A stretch of 64,000 bases of DNA from Pseudeuparius sepicola (taxonomy: Eukaryota > Arthropoda > Insecta > Coleoptera > Anthribidae). This document shows, one piece after another, positions 30,997 through 43,001 of this stretch. Where the stretch lies: assembly GCA_963920635.1 (NCBI GenBank), contig OY987305.1, positions 5,371,153-5,435,152 on the forward strand. Reading direction: 5' to 3'. Position 1 is the stretch's first letter. The number at the start of each line of letters is the position of its first letter. The notes beneath the pieces were generated by a model that did not search any database, was not told the origin of the DNA, and worked only from the letters and a program-made list of their open reading frames with translations. Both the position numbers and the translations under genes were made by a program.

Positions 30997-32706
30997 ATGG
31001 AGGATGAAAAGCCTCTCCAAATGTATTTCTGGATCTGGATCTTCCTGACAGCCATGGCAGGACTCGCGGACGGTGTTCTGTGTCCAACAGGATGTAAATG
31101 CGAAAACGAACACCTAAGAGCGAACTGCTCGCACGGAGGAATCGAATTCGTCCCCATACAACTAAACCCAGAGCTACATTCCATGGACTTGTCCGATAAC
31201 AAGATAATACATCTCCACTACACCTTTTCCTTCTACGAGAAGTTGGTTTCGTTGGATTTATCCAGAAATCGCATAAAGTCGCTCGGTACCGGCAACTTTA
31301 GGACGCAGAGTGTGTTGAAGTATCTCAACTTAAGCCACAACCACATTGAAAACCTAACCAAAGATTCGTTTGAAGGTTTGAAAGCTTGCACTCATCTAGA
31401 TCTCAGCAACAACCATTTAGAGAATATAGCACTGCCGGCGTTTCGAGACCTCCACTCTCTTACAGTGCTGAGGTTGAATGGAAATCAACTGGACTTTTTC
31501 GAAAACGGTTTATTCAACCACACGAGAAACTTACAAGAATTATTTTTAGAAGACAACAACTTCCTAGACATTCCCCACGCGTTAAACGACCTATCTCGTT
31601 TGAGGCACCTGTCTTTATCCAGAAACCTCATAGAAATCATAGAAGACGGCAAGGTGCCAACCCTGCCGGAACTACAGAGTTTAGTCCTAATCAACAACCT
31701 CATTATCGAGATCCAACAGTCGGCATTTTCGACACTCGTCAAGTTAGACCATCTGGATTTGAGTGACAACAACTTGACGGCCTTACCGACTGCACAGATA
31801 GCTAAACTATCCAGCTTAACTAGCCTTAAGCTGAACGGGAACTCCATTCAAAGCCTACCGGCAGTGGCGTTCAGAGGACTCTTTCAACTGAAGTATCTCA
31901 GCATGAGCAGAATGGAGCATTTAGAGGTGGTCGAGTCGAGAACCTTCGTCGATAATATTAACCTAGAAAAAATTAGTATGGACTACAATATAAAAGTTAA
32001 AAAGTTGCCAACGAGGTTGTTTCATGGTAACGCGAAACTTAAATATGTATCGGTAAAGTACAATTCTATAACTACGTTGGAGGCATCTCATTTTCCTTTG
32101 GATCAACTTTCAGAGTTGAAATTAGGAGGCAATCCCTTGCATTGCAATTGTTCTATGGGATGGCTCTGGCATTTGCTTCAAGAAAACATTAGCAGATCTA
32201 GAAATTTAACCATAGATATTCCGGCAGATCTCACAACGTCGGCATTAAAAAGAATCGACTTGACTTTAGACGTTAACGAAATTCAGTGTTCTGGTCCTGA
32301 AGACTTGAGTGGTAAAAACCTGGTAGAAGCAAGTAGAAGCCAGATGGACTGTTCGATAGGATGGATAACTATCGTCTCTGTAGTGAGTACTTTTGTTTTC
32401 ATCATAGGAATTATCGGAGGTGTTGTTATTTGGTTGCCAAGAAGAAAGAATAAAGAACAAAAAAGTAAGGAAATAAAAATCAGGGGTCCTACTCTGCCGA
32501 ATTCTCTACCTCCCCAGAGAAAACCTCCACTCTACGAAGTAGGACATCATCAAGTAGACAGATACATCATGCCAACTCCTATTATATTACACAATAGAAA
32601 CATGGCTCCTCTATGGGATCCATACAACCAACATTGCAATGGCACTATGAACACCTACGAACAGCTGAATGACCATAGAGAAAGGCCTCACATAGTATAT
32701 GTTTGA
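30997..32706 (+). CDS. LRR transmembrane protein, single coding exon
   Basis: 569 residues, complete. An amino-terminal hydrophobic signal (about 10-26) precedes an LRRNT cap with Cys29, Cys33, Cys35 and Cys44. About a dozen LRRs follow (roughly 55-380), many with the LxxLxLSxNxI pattern, for example YLNLSHNHI and HLDLSDNNL. An LRRCT cap has Cys383, Cys385, Cys431 and Cys452. A single membrane helix spans about 457-480 and ends in basic PRRKNK. The 90-residue cytoplasmic tail is proline- and tyrosine-rich and ends in IVYV, a class II PDZ-ligand pattern. This is the build of insect cell-surface adhesion or synaptic LRR proteins. I do not recognise the ortholog. The start was chosen because the signal peptide follows it and no upstream in-frame ATG exists in the exon. 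Partners and function are unknown. Confidence 0.93.
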   Translation: MEDEKPLQMYFWIWIFLTAMAGLADGVLCPTGCKCENEHLRANCSHGGIEFVPIQLNPELHSMDLSDNKIIHLHYTFSFYEKLVSLDLSRNRIKSLGTGNFRTQSVLKYLNLSHNHIENLTKDSFEGLKACTHLDLSNNHLENIALPAFRDLHSLTVLRLNGNQLDFFENGLFNHTRNLQELFLEDNNFLDIPHALNDLSRLRHLSLSRNLIEIIEDGKVPTLPELQSLVLINNLIIEIQQSAFSTLVKLDHLDLSDNNLTALPTAQIAKLSSLTSLKLNGNSIQSLPAVAFRGLFQLKYLSMSRMEHLEVVESRTFVDNINLEKISMDYNIKVKKLPTRLFHGNAKLKYVSVKYNSITTLEASHFPLDQLSELKLGGNPLHCNCSMGWLWHLLQENISRSRNLTIDIPADLTTSALKRIDLTLDVNEIQCSGPEDLSGKNLVEASRSQMDCSIGWITIVSVVSTFVFIIGIIGGVVIWLPRRKNKEQKSKEIKIRGPTLPNSLPPQRKPPLYEVGHHQVDRYIMPTPIILHNRNMAPLWDPYNQHCNGTMNTYEQLNDHRERPHIVYV

Positions 32707-34020
32707 GATAAAAATAAGAGAGACACCACCACTGAAAGGAAGATAGAAATAAGACGTACTGCCAGCTTTCTTGAAGAAGTATGTAGGCTCAAAGAAAGTT
32801 GCGTCTAAAATGATTCTATCTTCCGATTTGTGGTGGGCGTTTCTTGAGTTTATATTTTCTACAAGTGGGTGCCCTGGATAAGTCGAGAGAGCTCAAAGTC
32901 GCACGACTTCTGAGAAGACTGAATCTTTTTAATGTGTCAAAATTTTGGATTGGCGCCTAGAACACACAACCGTACCTGTTTAGCATAAACCCTGTTTTTC
33001 GACAAGAAAAAATTAGTACAATTTCTAATGTAAAATGATACAAAGATCAGGCAAGACGATACCTACATTTTGGCGTTACCAATCCATTGTATAAAATTTA
33101 TAAATAGCTTTAAATTTACCCAGAATAAATAGGAATTCGAATAAAGTGTGGCCATTTCGTTATTATAATAGAAAAAATCAAAGAAAATAAATTAAATAGG
33201 TACATAGGTTTTTTTTATTTAGTTAACGGCCTATTAAGAACATTGCATAAAAATGATAGAGCATAATTTGTAGCAATAAAATCTGTCCAAATTACAAAGA
33301 AAGGGTAAATTGATACTAGCAAACACTGCGAACAGGAATTTTCAAAAATCACAACTTTTGTAGCATATCTGCTATACAAAGTTTGTATTAGTGTTTAGTT
33401 TCTTCATATCATATATAACAGCTAGGCAGTTTTATTTATATTTTTTAGACTACTTGTCTCAGAGTTAGTATGCTTCTAAAAGTTGTGACAATTTTACAGA
33501 TGAAATAGAAAATACCGGATCTCAGAAAAATAATTTTTTGTCCATCATGTACCTACGTATAGGAATATACCGCGTATTTTTCTGATACCTGGCTTACAAA
33601 ACATTCTATGCAGGACCATAAATATAGGTATATGTACAATAAATAATTCAAGAATGAAAATTAATATTTTCAACGTATAAGAAAATCGTATTTTGTTAAA
33701 AGTTGTAAAGTTAAAATGAATGGCATATTTATGTTACGTTCATGTTATGAAAAATATACTTATACATGTTCTCTATTATACCTACCCCATTTAAAACTAC
33801 TCTATACTCTGTGAATTATTTCCTCCCATATGTTACCAAAAATGTTTTAAATAATATTAAACATAATAAAGAGCATTTAAATGTCCCAACGCTGTCTCAT
33901 TTCATTCCGCCATTCTCTCTTTTTTGTCGACAATAATAGAAATAAAAGTTCACCACTAATTGCATTTTATTGTTAAAACCGACATGGTTTGTAAACAGAG
34001 TAATATCTAACATCCACATG
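32707..34020 (+). other. Presumed 3' UTR and downstream sequence of LRR gene 1
   Basis: AT-rich and without a long frame. AATAAA-like signals occur near 33124, 33186 and 33867; which is used cannot be told from sequence. No TE structure was seen. Confidence 0.4.
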
Positions 34021-34060
34021 AGCAAATTACCTACACATAAAATTTACCTCATAGTTTTTT

Positions 34061-34353
34061 TATAAATAAATAATGCAATCATCAACCCCGAAACAAAATC
34101 CGTCTCCTTCGTCCCTCGCACTAGAATCAAATCAACCGCTAGCAGACAACAGACAACGCACGCCGGCACAGTAGCGACGTTGAACGACCCAACCCGAACA
34201 TGCCCGAATGTCGTTCGCCAGGTAACAGAAAATACGTCGTCACATTCCCGCATGAATTTCCAATTGGTAACGAAACACCGTGTGATAGTGTCGTGTACAA
34301 TGTGAAGAACAGTTTTTATGTTGTCCTCGAAGCGTATGTTACGCAGAATTTTG
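34061..34353 (+). promoter_or_regulatory. Candidate promoter and first exon ending in a GTAAGT donor
   Basis: TATAAATA at 34061-34068 is followed by a GC-richer stretch with no repeat signature. It ends at a strong donor (TTTTG|GTAAGT, 34353/34354). From the ATG at 34200 the frame stays open for 51 codons to the donor. The spot lies between the two LRR genes, so it could be the 5' exon of LRR gene 2, whose coding exon at 62142 begins right after an acceptor. It could also be an unrelated small gene. Confidence 0.35.
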
Positions 34354-34963
34354 GTAAGTCTCCGTTTAAAACGTAGTATCGTAGTTCCTCGATTGTTTTG
34401 GGTCGATAAGGTTGGGAAAATGCTATTGTGATATCGTGCAGCGCGCGCAGGCGTTTGGCCTATATTGATAAAGCGGGAGTTTGAATGTTTTGGGGGTGAT
34501 TAGAGAGTTGGCTTCAATGTAGGCTTTAGTGTTGGCTGACAATAAAAACAGATTGTTCTAATGCATGTCTTATTAAAGGTGGTTAAATAGGTACCCACTT
34601 TCTATGCTTGTATTTTGTATTGCAGTTGTAGTTTTATTGCAAAATTAAGGCCACGTGGGACAGTTATTCGCAGTTGATGGTTTTGGCATATTCCATTAGA
34701 ATTACTAGGTACAAATATTTTGTTTTGCATTGCAAGTAGTGCTGGTTTTTGTTTTTAAATCAGAAATTTTGGCACACAAATAAAAACGTTAAAACAGTGC
34801 TAGTTAGGTAGGTACCTATACGTCTGTTGTGAAAATATTTCAAAATTTTGCGCAGAGTGATGTATCATCCACCATTCTCAGCTTTATTTTCACATAATGT
34901 TGCTTGAAAAATACTAGTCAATTTTCAATAATATGATGGACTGGCAAAAACAGACTACAAAAT
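34354..34963. other. Unassigned; presumed start of an intron
   Basis: No gene or repeat recognised. It ends with TACAAAAT (34956-34963), the left target duplication of the next hAT element. Confidence 0.4.
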
Positions 34964-35399
34964 CATAGGCGTAGCTAGCCTTTCTTCTCCGGGGGGGCTT
35001 AAGCCCCTGAAGGAGATGAGATTCAGTAACCCGCAAAAGCGCCGGAGCGCCGCATATAAACACTTTGGTGTATATGTGTTTACCTAACTCACTATAAAAC
35101 GACTCAAATTTCCGTTTAAAAATAAAAGTAAGCCATGATTTTGTCGAATAAGCGTCACCGTTTACGTCACAGCACCTGCGCGCGGGCATACCGTTTTCTG
35201 TGTTTCGTGCGTTATTGCTATAGTGTATAGTCAATTGTCAATTAATTAGGTAGGTAGGTACTTATTTATAAATGAACTTACTGAACTAAATGAAGAAAAT
35301 TAAAGTACTTATGCAAACTATAGTAGAGCTTATTTACTTATTAATCGGCACAACGTTATTAATTTAAATACACACAACTTTACTACATACAGGGTGAGT

Positions 35400-36516
35400 T
35401 TTTTTCGATGCCCACTCTGGGGATCTCGGAAACAAGCAGAGCTAGAACAAAGGTTAAATGAGGAAAGAATTGCAGTTTTGAATGCTAAATCTAATGCCCC
35501 TTTTGGATTTTTAAAAAAGTTCATGGCTCTCTAGATACTTTGAAAAGAGTGATTTTTTGCTGTTTCATCAGATCTCTGTAGCTCCGTTATTTCTGATTAT
35601 ACAGAAAACCTGTTGAGACAAAAATTGTACATAATTTTGGGCTTAATAAGATAATCTAATCCAATTTTTTATGTTGTTTGTAATTTTTGAGATATGACAT
35701 AAACTTGTATTTTTTTAAATGTAAATCATAGTTGGCGGTGGCCTTATCAAATCGGCCATTTTTTGAGCTTTCCAAAGACAGCCATGGAATATTTTCATAA
35801 TTACGTTCTATTGTATAATAAGACATACTTCAAACTTTCAAATATTTTATTTTTAGCTGGTAACAAAATTTAACAAAATAAAACAAAAATTATCATGATG
35901 GAGCTCCACCACATAATTATTTGCCCGTAAGAAATTACCTAGATCAGCTCTATTCAAATAGTTGTATAGGTAGAAATAGACCTATTTCCTGGCAGCTCCG
36001 ATCCCCCGATTGTCTGTTTTGGATTTCTTTTTGTGGGGAGCAGTACAATTGTTGAATTAAGAGCAGCTGTTTTAGAAGCGATTGCCAGTACTGACAGGCA
36101 CTCTCTAAGAAAGGCGACAAATTCAATTTTAAAAAGATGCAATATTTGCATAAATAATAATGGTGGATTGTTTGAACACCTTTTTATTTTAAAAGGTGGC
36201 CTTTTAAAATAATAATAATTTGAATTTGAGTTTTTTAATTTTTGTTTTATTTTGTTACATTTTGTTACCAGCTAAAAACAAAATATTAAAAAGTTTGAAG
36301 TATGTCTAATTATAAAATAGAACGTAATTATGAAAACTGATGAAATAGCAAAAAATCACTCTTTTCAAAATATCTAGTGAGCCATGAACTTTTTAAAAAT
36401 CCAAAAGGGGCATTAGATTGAGCATTCAAAACCGCAATTCTTTCCCCATTTAACCTTTGTTCTAGCTCTGCTAGTTTCCGAGATCCGCATAGTGGGCATC
36501 GAAAAAACTCACTCTC
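35400..36516 (+). mobile_element. Mariner-type remnant nested in composite hAT copy 2
   Basis: The left end CAGGGTGAGTTTTTTTCGAT is mirrored at the right with a degraded terminus (CTCACTCTC), and TA flanks it. Long sub-terminal arms repeat those of 1528-2428. The interior at 35985-36180 retains the C-terminal transposase region described separately. Confidence 0.78.
35985..36180 (+). pseudogene. Mariner transposase C-terminal remnant
   Basis: Pieces correspond to the insect mariner C-terminus: VLDFFLWG, then ELRAAVLEAIAS and RCNICINNNGGLFEHL. A deletion relative to the 51957-53098 copy falls right after FLWG, so the frame is broken. The catalytic part is missing. Confidence 0.65.
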
Positions 36517-36630
36517 TATACTGATACTGCATAAGTAAAAATATAGATGTATGTACATTGGCGTCTTCGCAGTATTACATATCAATCACAGTAAGCAGTC
36601 ACGTCCAGACGTCCAGGTTCGCAGTGATGC

Positions 36631-37166
36631 CAGGGACTCTTTAAAGTAAGGGGACCCAGCATTATTCTTTCCAAAGTGAGGCCTATTCTTTTCACATTCG
36701 AATGGTATTGGTGATGCCAAGTATGTTATTTCATTGGATAATCTATTAATAAAACAGGTACTTAGATTGTTAGTAAAAATTAATAACGGTTTCCATGATT
36801 TCTAAAAATTAGAGTTGACAATGTTGTGTCTACAAATACCTACAGAATATGGCAACTGTAAAATGAAACAAATTTATTGTATATAGTTGAAATTCTTTAA
36901 TTGTCACATCTGAGATCTGGAAGTTAGAAAACTTAAAAATTGTGAATTATGATGGGAAATTGTTTGCCTCCTTTAGAATCTATGGCACTATCTTATCACA
37001 TAAAACCTGATGGCAGTTGGACACACTGACATATAACATAACCTTGTACCAGCCCACTTATGTGGTCTCCTTGGAGTCTACAGAAAACAAACTTCCCCTC
37101 AAGCCTTTACTTTTCCTATGTGATAGACTGTGAAATGCTGGGTCCCGTTATTTTAAAGAGTCCCTG
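36631..37166. mobile_element. CAGGGACTC hAT-like MITE nested in composite hAT copy 2
   Basis: Inverted ends CAGGGACTCTTTAAAGTAAG and its mirror are flanked by the perfect 8-bp duplication AGTGATGC (36623-36630 and 37167-37174). This is the complement of GCATCACT seen in copy 1, so both come from one insertion. The stretch at about 36912-37130 is absent from copy 1. Confidence 0.85.
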
Positions 37167-37488
37167 AGTGATGCTAATTCTGTGAGTGTGGCGGACTGAC
37201 TGGGTCGGGTGCGGGATGAGAGCGTGACGGCAGTGTTGCCAGTGTTCAGTATTGCCGCTGTTTAGTTTGTTTTATTTTGTCATTAGTGTTTTAGTCAGTG
37301 TCTATTACTATACGCAATAACACGAACACGCAACAAGATTAAATCAGCTTAGTAAGGTTTTTAATGTAAACCTATAATGTCAAAAAATTATAAAAATAAA
37401 CGCTAGAATTTGTCAGGGTGGCTATTTTTATACCAGGGGGGGCTTAGCCCCCCCCCAGCCCCCCCTTAGCTACGTCAATGTACAAAAT

Positions 37489-39152
37489 TCTTTGGTCATT
37501 TTCGACAGCTTACCTACTGAAGTCAGGTGTGGGGAATGAAAAGTGATTATATTATGGGATTCTCCTGAATTTCGGTGGACCTTCGGTTAGGCACCTTCCT
37601 TGCACCTTCCTGCTGCTAAATTTGGGCGTGTATGCGAACTTTTCCCCGTGCTGCCAAAACTGGGGAGATTATTGAATAATGAGTGGTTGCGAAATTGAAC
37701 CTCTAATTAAAATTTAGGCGTTAATTAGTTGATTAGTTATTAATCTGTTAATTTGGCTCGGATGAGTATTATGGCAATCCCTGTATTGACGGTTTCCCCC
37801 ACTATTAACCATTCTAATTAATTTGTTTGGGTTTTATTAAGTACCTACGCCATCCAAATTGCAATCGATATTGCAATTTTCGTAGAAATTAGATTATCAG
37901 GCCATACCTGTTAGACTCTTGAAGATGAAGGTTATTTAATGTCTATTGTTTTACGCTGACTTCTTTAAACAATGCTTAATGTGTATGTTGATTTTAATAA
38001 TGTGACTGTATAGTTAATTTGAAGATAAACAAGTTCAAGTTAAGGCCGGCTTAGTCATAACGTTAAAAATTGGTCCCACATGACTTATATCTAGTTGAAG
38101 AACAGATTTATCTTGTTTCCTGTCATGAGACTTCTTTCTTAGCATTAGAGAATGTGCATAAATTTTCGTGTTGATTATTATTAAGTGATATTGCAATATT
38201 AAATCAACAAAAATATGCCTATGCCAGTATTTTATGCGAAATAAACATTAGCACATATTTAGCGGCGATTTTGCTAGGTAATGTTTATTATGCTTTTATT
38301 TTCATTTATGTTCAGTTTTCTAGGTGCGCACACAATAGGTCCGGGTAATTCCTAAAAACCGCAATAAAGTAACCATGAAGGGGAATTATTTCAATTATTT
38401 TAAAATTGAACTGTCACTAAGCGAGTAATCGCATTAATCTTACCACTAATGTCTTTTTCGAACCGAGCAACTACAGCGACTTGAAAATTGGGGGTTTGGA
38501 TAAATTGCATGGAAGAAAATAACGGCTTTTTTCCATGCTAATTTTTCCGTTTAAATCAAGAAAGTTTTGAAATAGTATGCTACACAAAAATGCAGACAAT
38601 TTCAAATAAATTAATGAAAATCTTTGTTATTTTATTACACTAAGCACTATTTAATTTTATTGTATACGATCAAAGACTGTTTAGAGCAATTTAACTTTCA
38701 TCTGTTTTGCTATGTTGCGAAATGGTCCTACGCTACGTCGCTGAATGCCCCTAAAAACGTTTAAACTCGCAAATAATCGAGGAGGCGGTGATAAACAGTT
38801 TCAATTAGCATTATATCATCTGAGACGGCGATTATATTTTGCCAGATGACGAGCATCGGAGATCGATAACACTATTTCGGGTTATTAGTGGCGGGAATCC
38901 GACCGTTAATTGGTAATTTAAGTTAAAATTAAACATCACGCGGAGTTCCACGTTCACCGGCCATTGACAAGAATGTCAAACTGTAATTATGGTCAGCTTG
39001 GCGCGATGACCGGCAACTATTTAGCCAATAATTTGATCGATACGACAGAATCGAAAACTGCACATAATATCAGTGACGTAGGTACCGTTGATCTTTTGCC
39101 TACCATAAAACGGTCATTATCCCTTTGACCATAAAATGCCTTGAATTTCGTA
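37489..39152. other. Unique-looking non-coding sequence
   Basis: No exon or TE recognised. The part from about 38750 to 39100 is GC-richer and free of repeat hallmarks, as cis-regulatory DNA in insect introns often is; this is only a hint. Confidence 0.35.
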
Positions 39153-40867
39153 CAGGGTCGGAGTAGGTATATACCTGCAACCGTAATTCATAATATAGAT
39201 ACAATTTTAAGCAGGTATTTTTTATACTTATAAATATAGCTAATTGTATCAGCGTTCCATTAGTCTTGTCTTAGTGTTATAGTGTGGCGTTCTGGTGCTT
39301 CGTGCTGATAGTGGGTCATCTAGTGTCATGTTCAGAAGAAAGCATTTATCTCTTGATGCTAAAGAAATAATTAAAAATGTGTATCAATCGTTGCTATGGC
39401 AAGAGGCCTTAATTCCAGAGATGCTTTAGCGAAGACGTCTGCCTTAACAAATACTCCTCTAACTTCGGTAAGGGACATAGTATTAAAACCTATTATTCCA
39501 AAAAAAGCGCAGTGACTCCGGCACAGTAAGAAGTATTGACGAGTATGATGTGGATTTATTAAGAAGAAAGATTTACCAAATGTATGAAGGACGATCTGTA
39601 CCCACCTTGGTTTCCCTAAAGAAGAGGCTGATCAACGACGAAACAAACATTTCTTGTGGTATTACGACCCTTAGAAAAATGCTGTTCAAAATGGGATTTA
39701 AATATCGCACAATTAATAAAATACAAACTCTAATGGAATCTCAACCTTTACGAGAATGGCGTCATCAATATCTAACAGCTCTTACACAATATAGAGCAGA
39801 AAATCGCCCAATTATCTGCATTGACGAAACATGGTTTGATACCCATGACACTGCAAAAAAAGGGTGGGTTGATTTTTCACAAAACTGTCAAACCAGGGCC
39901 CCTTCAAATAAAGGCAAAAGAATTACGATAATTCATGCAGGTTCAGAAAATGGGATTGTTCGGAACTGTCTTTTGCTTTCAGCTAAAAACATAGAAGTCA
40001 CTTCCTTAGATTACCACCAAGACACTGACCCAAAACTGTTTGAAGATTGGTTTGAACATCGTCTTTTGAAAAATATACCAAAAAATGGCGTTATTGTAAT
40101 GGACAATGCGCGTTATCATAGCAGGCAACTAAAAACAATCCCCAATTGTAGCAGTACTAAAGCGGAGATTCAACATTTCACGATAGAAAATGATATTTAT
40201 TTTGAAGAAACATGCAAAAAACAGGATCTTTTGGAAGTCTTAAAAGCTTTCAAAATTGATAGGGAATACGTCTGTGACAAACTTGCAGCTGAAAATGCAC
40301 ATGTAGTGTTGCGTCTTCCCCCTTATTACTGTATTTTTAACCCCATTGAGTTAATATGGCACAATTAAAATCAAATAAAATATTAGAAGAAATAACATTT
40401 CTCCCACATTAAATATATCTGTAGTAGAATTAATAAAAAAACGTAGTAAGTAACATCTCTGCGGACATTTGGAAAAACTGTATACAACATGTAATTAAGG
40501 TGGAAAATTCTTATATGTGTATATGCGTACAAATGTTCAACCACTGATAATAAGTTTAGGTTTAGATGAGGATAATAGTGATAGTGACACAGAACTAATG
40601 GAGTAAGGAACAACTGGGTTTCCAAATTTAATTATGTCTTCATACCGACAAGTCAGTTTGTAAAACTCATACATTGTGCTGTGTTTTAATCTAAATGTGT
40701 AAATTTAAGTTTGTATTTTATTAAATTCTATATCGTACCTGTATAATTTCATATATTTAATAAAATATTATTATTCATTGTTTTGTATTTTCATTTAGTT
40801 TAGAATGTCTACTTATTTTAAAATAAAATAAATAAATAATATCTCAATAATGTTTAAGCCGACCCTG
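39153..40867 (+). mobile_element. IS630/Tc1/mariner-superfamily DNA transposon, defective
   Basis: Short inverted ends CAGGGTCGG (39153-39161) and CCGACCCTG (40859-40867) enclose a transposase pseudogene. TA precedes the left end while CA follows the right, so a TA target duplication with one mutation is plausible. It is 1715 bp long. Confidence 0.75.
39328..40606 (+). pseudogene. DDE transposase, IS630/Tc1/mariner superfamily, frameshifted
   Basis: The central open frame (39550-40368, 272 residues) carries CIDETWFD (catalytic Asp92), VIVMDNARYHS (Asp185) and LPPYYCIFNPIE (Glu267). The second and third acidic residues are 82 apart, much wider than the 34-39 of classical Tc1 or mariner, because of an inserted helical segment; related DDE_3-type proteins in other animals share this. 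Upstream, an ATG at 39328 and basic helix-turn-helix-like sequence continue in two other frames with breaks near 39395 and 39510. Downstream, a one-base loss right after ELIW (about 40357) ends the frame early. The C-terminus resumes through IWKNCIQHV to an acidic tail ending at about 40606. It looks old and non-functional. Confidence 0.82.
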
Positions 40868-43001
40868 CACCCCAGTAATATATTATACCTATATACAATG
40901 GGGTATTATCAGGTAGTTGATTTATTTCAGAATGGTCAACGGTATAAATCCTTACACACTTATACCTTAACTCGACTTTGAATTCGCGGAAGGCTATCTC
41001 GTTAGCTTGACGTCACCGCCTCAGTTGTGAAAATGCGCGCGTCCCTCGAACTATAGCCTGCTGTCCTTTGTGCAAATTACCACAGTAGAAACTTAAACTA
41101 TCGCACCATAATTAGACTGCGTTTTCTGACGTGTGACTTGCTTTCTTATCGACTGCTAACGAATGCTTTAAAATGTGAAGTTCTGATTAAACTTCTAATT
41201 GTACCTTTTTCCGCAATTTTTGTTTGTTTGCTGGGTTGATGTCCTCTTTCAGCACGCGCTGTGTAAGTGAAAATTAAACGTCGGAAACGCCGTATCACGC
41301 GTCTCTGCCATCATTTTTGCAGGGCACATAGTTAGCAGTTAATGATATTTATTTCCCAGGTGTATTAAACTGTCAACGCAGCTAAGAGATGGGCCTCGCG
41401 ACCCGGTAATAGCAACCAACATGTTTCGCCATTACGGGGACAGTTTATACCAACTACAACCGAATAAAACGCGAAATAGCAAGATGACGTGACCATTTTT
41501 ACAATTTTTCGTTCAATGTTTAAAGCATTTTACTGGATTATCGAAAAAAACGCTGATCTAGAAAAACATGAAGAAAGTGGATACGAATGCAAGTTGCTGG
41601 TTGGATTTTTTGAGTAGAAACTAGAAACAATTTGGTCATTTGAAGTAAAAAGAAAGACGGGCTTCAAGGAAAGTATAAACGCTGGTTGGCTTCAAAATAA
41701 AGTGAGTTTAAAATTCGAAGAATAGTTCTGTAAGTTGTCGTGCCGAGTACTTAAGCCAGGTCAGAGGGAAAATAAGCCGGCAAGAAAAGAATTTTTATAG
41801 GAGTGGCTAATTTGCCGCGGAAGTTTATTTAAAATTAACTTTTAACTACTTGAAAATCTTGGGCGAATTATGTACAGTTGCAAGTTTCAGGTTGCAGGGA
41901 ATTGAGGAAAAACTTAGAGGTACGTCGTTAGTGCACACAACTTTCCAACGTAATCTACATAATTAACTTGCCCCTCTATACTAGCTTATAGACATGATAA
42001 CTAATTTCCTATTGTGGGGACACAGAAAATGTAGCCTACTTATGCTGCATACTTAAATTTCTGCTCGAGGGTAGTTAAAGCTGGCAACGTCGCAAAGTCT
42101 AGACAACGTTGTCACGTTCTTGAAAGTTGCCCAAAAACACGTTAGGAAAGATAAAATGCCTTCATCAATTTTTAACGTTTGAATTGCAATTTCTCCGTTT
42201 TTGCTCATAGAAAATCGCAATTCTAAAAGTGTTTCTGGTGCGTTTGGTCTAGGATTAACACAAAAAGGTCCTTTATACTGGAAAAACAGTGTGATCGCCG
42301 ATCAGTCTTGGACGATAAATGAGGGCGGAATAAATCCTTAAGAACGGCGATCAGTTGGACCTAACTCGAATTAACCCGTAAAAAATGAGTTCGGGCCTTA
42401 TATGGCATTATCTAGAGTTGAACGCCCCTTATTAGAAGGTTCTACGGGCGTTTTAAGTAATTATTGTTCGGAAAATGAGTACGAAATATTTGCCGTGTAG
42501 ATTCGCTGTGCGGTCTGTGCCGCCACTGTATAGCAACAGCGCAAGCACAGGATACACTAAAGTATTTAATGCAATAAAAGTAGTAAAGTAGTGTATCTTT
42601 ACCTTCCGTTCGCGCAAGACGTTGGTTACGCTCTCTTTGTTGTATTTTGTGATAATGTAGCAAAAAACAGGCCGGTGCTCTTGTTTATAACTTAGGCAAG
42701 TAAACTGATATAAATGGAGGCTTTTAGCTGTGCATTAGAAGTGGTTGTCGTGAAAAAAAAAATAGACTTGCGTAGGTTGGGGATTAAATTAACTTAATAT
42801 CCTGACCCCATCTTTAAAGAGGTGAATGAATACCGGCTTTGTTGTCTTTTGGGCAGATTTGTGAGTCACTGTAAGTGCTAAGTTAATTATTAGATTTACT
42901 GGTACCTGCGTGTTTTGAAACGCTAAGTTATTGCAATATTTGACCTGTTCATTTTCACACGTCGTGTCTCGGATAATAAGGCCGAACAGTAGGTAGGTAG
43001 G
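40868..43001. other. Unassigned sequence with one dispersed-repeat fragment
   Basis: About 41030-41095 (CTGTCCTTTGTGCA and CCACAGTAGAAACTT) is the mirror of about 47828-47895. A (GTAG)n-like run lies at about 42990-43002. No gene was seen; the remainder looks unique. Confidence 0.4.

Larger units (their letters stand above)
34964..37480 (-). mobile_element. Composite hAT-type non-autonomous element, copy 2 (inverted)
   Basis: The ends CATAGGCGTAGCTA (left) and the mirror of CATTGACGTAGCTA (right) are flanked by a perfect 8-bp duplication TACAAAAT (34956-34963 and 37481-37488). It is the reverse complement, with indels, of 776-2808. It carries the same two passengers, here longer: a mariner remnant that still has transposase sequence and a 536-bp CAGGGACTC element. 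Confidence 0.88.

Noticed and set aside
31386..31847. Open frames overlapping LRR gene 1 in other frames
   Set aside because: They are shadows of the 30997-32706 coding region.
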